A DNA stretch of 64,000 nucleotides from Acanthaster planci. Lineage: Eukaryota > Echinodermata > Asteroidea > Valvatida > Acanthasteridae. A program made the translations under genes and the position numbers. The notes below the pieces were generated by a model, which searched no databases, was not told where the DNA came from, and saw only the letters and a list, made by a program, of their open reading frames with translations. Shown here in pieces: positions 59,531-64,000 of this stretch. The stretch covers positions 249,623 through 313,622 of the forward strand of contig NW_019091513.1 in the NCBI RefSeq assembly GCF_001949145.1, given 5' to 3'. Within the stretch, counting starts at the first letter, position 1. Each line of letters begins with the position of its first letter.

Positions 59531-60304
59531 ATTCATACGCGTATTACAGGAACCTGTCTCGATCTACTGGAAACATGACTGGAATTAAAAATGCAGTCAA
59601 CTCTCCAGAGTGGCCGCAGAGCAATTCAGGTGCCCTTCTGAAACGATAACATGTTTTAAAAGTAGAAATAACCGTTTCTGTTTTTGGAGCCATCATTCTC
59701 GAAGCGTGCTATTAGGTAGAATCGGCAGCTTGGGTATCGTTTATAAGGACTGGTATTGGCTAATCCAGGTCTTTGGGACTCATTACTTTATTGGGGCCTG
59801 GTGCATGCACGCGTTATGACAGAAAAGCAGAGCTCAATTACAGGTTGCACTGGCGTCATTCGATGAAAAGAAATATTGTCAAACGCAAGGGCGGATGGGG
59901 AGGGGGCACTGCCGGCGCCAGACCTCGGTGGCTGTGGGTGCAAGTGTGGGGCAAGGCAGAATCGTGTGGGTGCAAATGATCCTTCATTTTTTGGTGGGTT
60001 ACTTGAGTCGTAAAACGAAAAGTTTGATTGCCCTGTCGTAAAATGTGAATTTTTTTTCGTGGGTTTAAACATGCCGGGTGCAAGCGGCTTTTCGTTGGAT
60101 GCATTTGCACCCACATCGGACACACGTAGTGCCGCCACTGATGGGGGGGGGGGATAACAGGGCATTGGACCCCTTTGGCCCCCCTTAAAGAAACAAAACT
60201 GATTTTTTTTTTTGCGAAATGAGAGAAAGGCGAATCGATCACGTTACAGTGGTACATGCAGCAACGAGTTCAATATAAACCTTGATGTCTGCTAGCTCGT
60301 CACT

Positions 60305-60675
60305 CGGACACAGAGACCCCCCCATTTTTGTTGGTCATCGTTTCACTGAAATCTGAGGAATTCTTTTCCGACATCTAGGGGGATGTCTTAGGTAACAACA
60401 GTCTAGAGTGTGCATAGTGATTGGATATGTAAGGGGAGGGGGTTCGCATGGCCACCAAGCAACACATGATGTCGTTACACAAAAGGCCAGATCATCTAAA
60501 AGTATACCAGGCATGAAATGGGACAGAGGGTCCCCCCCCCAAACAAGTCCAATCCCTATACACACTCCAACCTATTGTCACTTAACACATCCCCCTAGAT
60601 GTCTGAAAAAAATTCCTGACGGATACCAGTATACCAGTGACCAACACGAAGGCAGGAGGGGGTTCTCTCTGTCCC
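60305..60675. repeat. 371-bp foldback element with CATCTAGGGGGATG arms
   Basis: The outer pair GGACACAGAGACCCCCCC and GGGTTCTCTCTGTCCC, and the inner pair GACATCTAGGGGGATGTCTT near 60371 and AACACATCCCCCTAGATGTC near 60583, extend pairing over about 100 bases per side. G- and C-rich runs abut the loop. Open frames on both strands here are mirror products of the palindrome. Confidence 0.7.
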
Positions 60676-62328
60676 ATAGTTTGCCTTATATTTCTAATAG
60701 GAAGCCGTATAAGGTACTGTACCAAGAGCCTCTGAAAATCAGTGGGGCGCCAAAGAACAATTTGAGAGCATGGGAAATGACGCAGTATGTCACGTCACAG
60801 GCCCGTTGCCTGACCAGAGACTTGAGGGGGTCGTCAAACCCAAAAGAGGAACTTTTGACACTGTGAACACATATTTTTATACAAAGGCCTATCATAATGT
60901 GCTTTGGAGCACAACATCGCACAAGCTCCATGTTTGTCGCGAACCGAGTTTTCAATAGTCACGGCGTATTGTAAATTGGCCTGGTAATGAATTTGCTTTT
61001 CACTGTGCACCTTGAATCGGGCGCTGGGTGACGGTGAGCAAATGATATGAACATTATTATTAAAAACATCGTAGAAAATCCCGCAAAAAAATTCAGGTCT
61101 AAAAAGTTCCAAAAATGAGATACATTCTAGTAAATCATTATAACCTCCACCCACCTAACTAAAAATGGTAAAAAAAATATTTTAGGGCGCCTTTGATTCT
61201 GCACTTCGGAAAAAATCAGAAAATCGGACCAAATTAACATGTCATTGGAACTTTGTAGCGGGTATATGAAATCGACATTTATGAATAAAAATAGTTGGAG
61301 TTTGATTAAATTTCACCTTTTGTGACATTGGAGATAAAATATTGCTCCATACACAAACGTTAGAAGTGAAATTTCGAAGTGCCCATTGGGTCCACGCCAC
61401 TTTCCGGTGCGCATTCTTCATTGTAACGTGAAGCAGCGCTCTAACAAGTGTTTTCATTACGCCTAACCTTTCTCAAGTTTTCCACAATACCAATTTCAGT
61501 GGACTGGATTAGTGTCCTGAGTCCTCGCTGGGTGGACCATGCAGCTATTCTTTTTAAGACCTGTAAAATGATAAACAACATGGATTACACAACCGTAAAA
61601 GACAAAAGCGATCAGACGTACCACACAATATGTGAGATGCGAACGGTACTTACAGGGCATTTACAAGTCTATTCAGTCTTCTGGACTGGTTTCCTTAATT
61701 TCCAACACGTGAGAAGTAAACGGCAACCAATGAAAACATGACTGCCTTGTTCCCGCGCCCGGAACGCTGCACCACGCCGCTGGGTACGCGTGGCTGGTCC
61801 GTCGCGGTGGCGCGGCGGCCCAGGGTTAGGCTGCGCTGAAGCATGGAGTGGCGTTTAATGACTGATTTCATTCTTTAAACGTTGCCGTATAAACCACCTG
61901 CAGTTCATTATAAACCACAGAGATATGTTCCGCATGAGAATCAATGTATAAACCGCGGCTTACATTCCGGAAATTGAAGTATATTTAAATTATATATTTA
62001 TTACACCCCCCCAAAAAAAAATCTCCAACGAGCGGAATTCGGCAGCGAGCGGGGGGGGGGGTTCATTCGAACCCCCGGACCCCCCCAGCCTACGGGCCTG
62101 CCGCCCTTCCTTGAAATCGCACGCTGTGCCGATTGTTAGAAGGCTTTGCACAGCAGAGCCTATTATACAAACAACGTACTGCTGCCTCTGGCCTAAGCAC
62201 ACTGGTGCTTAGGGCCAAGTGAAAGCTAATTGTGCCCAAGGCGCACCGTTTAATAGTTCACTGGGCCTACAGAACTATAGGTGTAGTGACTTAGGATGGT
62301 GGAACACTGCCGGTGTGGTGGTGCTAGT

Positions 62329-62627
62329 GCAGGGGCGGATCCAGGGTGGGGGTGCACGCCCACTGTTTTCACCAACAATATAAATAAATAATAAAATAAA
62401 CAAATGAATCAAAACGAAGAAAAAGAAGGGAGGGAGAAGAAAAAAGGGGTCATACCTGAAACTGCTTCACAGAGCGCCTAGAACCCAAGAATGCCCTGGA
62501 CTCTACGCCGTCTGGCTTCGCGCCACGCGCTTGCGGGCATTTCACCATTGACGCTTTCGTTCACGCCCCCCCCCCTTGGAAAACCCTGGATCACGCCCCC
62601 CCGGGAAAATCCTTGATCTGCCTCTGT
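62329..62627. mobile_element. Inverted-repeat element with CAGGGGCGGATCCAGG termini
   Basis: The left end CAGGGGCGGATCCAGGGTGG is matched in reverse complement by CAGAGGCAGATCAAGGATTT at the right end. A second GATCCAGGGTTTTCC unit sits inside the right end. Termini starting CAGGGG recall hAT elements, but I could not find a convincing 8-bp target duplication. The interior is A-rich without coding frames. Confidence 0.5.
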
Positions 62628-64000
62628 GTGCCCCCTATCATGGTGCCGTCGCTTCCTCTCTATTACTTTTGTGCATAGTATGACGTTGGGGCCGTGGGGC
62701 CGTCTCACTAACGTATAGTCCTTACCGTCATGTAGATTGTCGTCCCTTCCCTCTCCCGTCGCCTCATAGCTCTGTGAAAAATATCCCTAGGAACACTGCT
62801 TTAGCCTGAAAAAGTATGTTTTCTGAACGGAGTCCCATTAAGAAGTAACAAATCAAGACTACTTCCAGGGCAGAGGCGAAGATACGACGGGACGCCCTCA
62901 GTAATGGAATCAGGGAGTAGCAGACTGCAACGAGCTCGAGATTTAAGAGAAAAGTCAGCGACCGATAAGATTTAATCTTCTCTATCGGGCAAACGATATT
63001 GGCCAAGAGCATTGACACACTTAGTCCGTCTTGTGCAGGAGATGCGACAAAGTGTGTCATAAATAGTACACCGTATGTTAAAACTTTGCACCATCTATAG
63101 CATTAGGGTTGGTTTCCATTATTAAACCTAGTTCTTTAGTTCAAATACAAGAACTGATTACAGTATATTACAGTCTCTTTCATCATTTCTTGTTCAGTAT
63201 CCATTTTTTTCTCTGATGTCTCTTTTTACAGCAAACAAACATGTCATTGAGCATTTTGACACGGTACAAAATTATGCACTCACGGTCTGATGGTGATGTG
63301 TTCTAGCCGTTTAGTCACAATATTCTGTATTTTGTAGCTTCTTGAGCTTAAAATCCCCATGAGCAACTGCGAGTAATCAACGCAGGGAACTCTATACCAC
63401 CATACGTCTATTGTGCCAGAAAAGTGCCTCTGTACAAGATGTCAGTGTTATCTGTTGAAATTGAAATGAAATTTCTTTGGCATCCAAATACAGTTTTTGG
63501 TCTATTTTGCTGACGACGTAACGCCATGGGCCCCATTCGGACATGGAGATGCGCGATGCCAATTGCCACTCACAGTAGAGTTTACATGGAGATTAAACTT
63601 CCCTCATCGTTTTGTATGAACATTGCACTGATGCGACAAATTTAACTCGGGGGTTATGGGTAATTCTTATCTCTCCTACAGACCTCGCTTCGATTGCCAG
63701 TTGTACAACATCAAAAATTAACTTGAAAGGAAATGCATCTTGCCAACTCTGCATTCTGAGATGATGACATTCAAACGATACAACTCATTTTAAATTCCTG
63801 ACTTGACTAACTTGCCTAAACCTTTATGCTTTAAAAACGTACTGAAGCTGCAATTTGTCATAAGAGTTCACTAAGCTAGCGCATGCGCAGCATTTATTTC
63901 AACCCTCCTCCATGTTTCAAGAGACCTACCAACCAGAGTAGAGCGATGTTGGCTGATTCAGATATTGCACTGTCCTTCAGTACTTTCAGACACTTTGTTT

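Larger units (their letters stand above)
59070..64000. other. Repeat-rich DNA upstream of RNGTT without supported genes
   Basis: Besides the listed elements there are long G or C runs (60139, 62050, 62568) and a mobile-element-like GC-rich block at 62030-62110. A short CpG-dense stretch at 61750-61850 (CGCGCCCGGAAC; CGTCGCGGTGGCGCGGCGGC) could be a promoter of this or an off-window gene. An open minus frame at 62764-63060 is hydrophobic and without recognisable motif. 63100-64000 shows nothing I can identify. Confidence 0.45.

Noticed and set aside
60408-60866. 152-codon open frame on plus
   Set aside because: It crosses a palindrome, which creates mirror frames on both strands.
62764-63060. 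98-codon hydrophobic open frame on minus
   Set aside because: No recognisable family or upstream promoter or exon partner; possibly repeat-derived.
1-64000. CRISPR arrays, operons, bacterial defence or viral genes
   Set aside because: No regularly spaced direct repeats with unique spacers, and no prokaryotic-style gene packing; all supported genes are spliced eukaryotic genes.

Overview
This window is animal nuclear DNA: interrupted genes with GT-AG introns of roughly 0.1 to 3 kb, a high density of short inverted-repeat elements, tRNA-derived SINEs and LINE tails, and four runs of N that mark draft-assembly gaps. Four protein genes can be assembled exon by exon with consistent reading phases across every junction I checked. 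The gene content (Ku80 with a DNA-PKcs-type tail, and an animal gene fusing pseudouridine-5'-phosphate glycosidase to a PfkB kinase), together with frequent ACATGTACATGT and TAGGCCTA words, suggests a marine invertebrate deuterostome. An echinoderm or amphioxus is my inference; the species is not determined.

Layout. (1) 1-9,974, minus: pseudouridine-metabolising bifunctional enzyme, ten exons visible, running off the left edge inside its kinase domain. (2) About 11.4-11.73 kb: compact GC-rich divergent promoter between gene 1 and Ku80. (3) 11,728-31,143, plus: complete XRCC5/Ku80, 20 coding exons, 740 residues. Its large first intron holds two adjacent long palindromes. (4) 33,803-38,551, plus: a complete six-exon gene for a 173-residue basic coiled-coil protein I cannot name. 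(5) 38.6-44.9 kb: non-coding, between the converging 3' ends of genes 4 and 6, with several inverted-repeat elements. (6) 44,947-57,027, minus: mRNA-capping enzyme RNGTT, 14 coding exons, 619 residues, with a 5' non-coding exon probably near 58.97 kb. (7) 57.1-64 kb: repeat-rich DNA upstream of RNGTT with no gene I can support.

The genes are housekeeping functions with no evident pathway link: RNA-nucleoside catabolism, double-strand-break repair by non-homologous end joining, mRNA 5' capping, and an unknown. The genuinely distinctive content is structural. There is a recurring set of TTAA-flanked inverted-repeat elements (piggyBac-like non-autonomous elements), a series of other foldback elements, two roughly 0.9-kb palindromes in Ku80 intron 1 (one carrying a dated secondary insertion), and several mobile elements sitting within about 30 bases of splice sites. 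I saw no CRISPR array, prokaryotic operon, rRNA or convincing tRNA gene.
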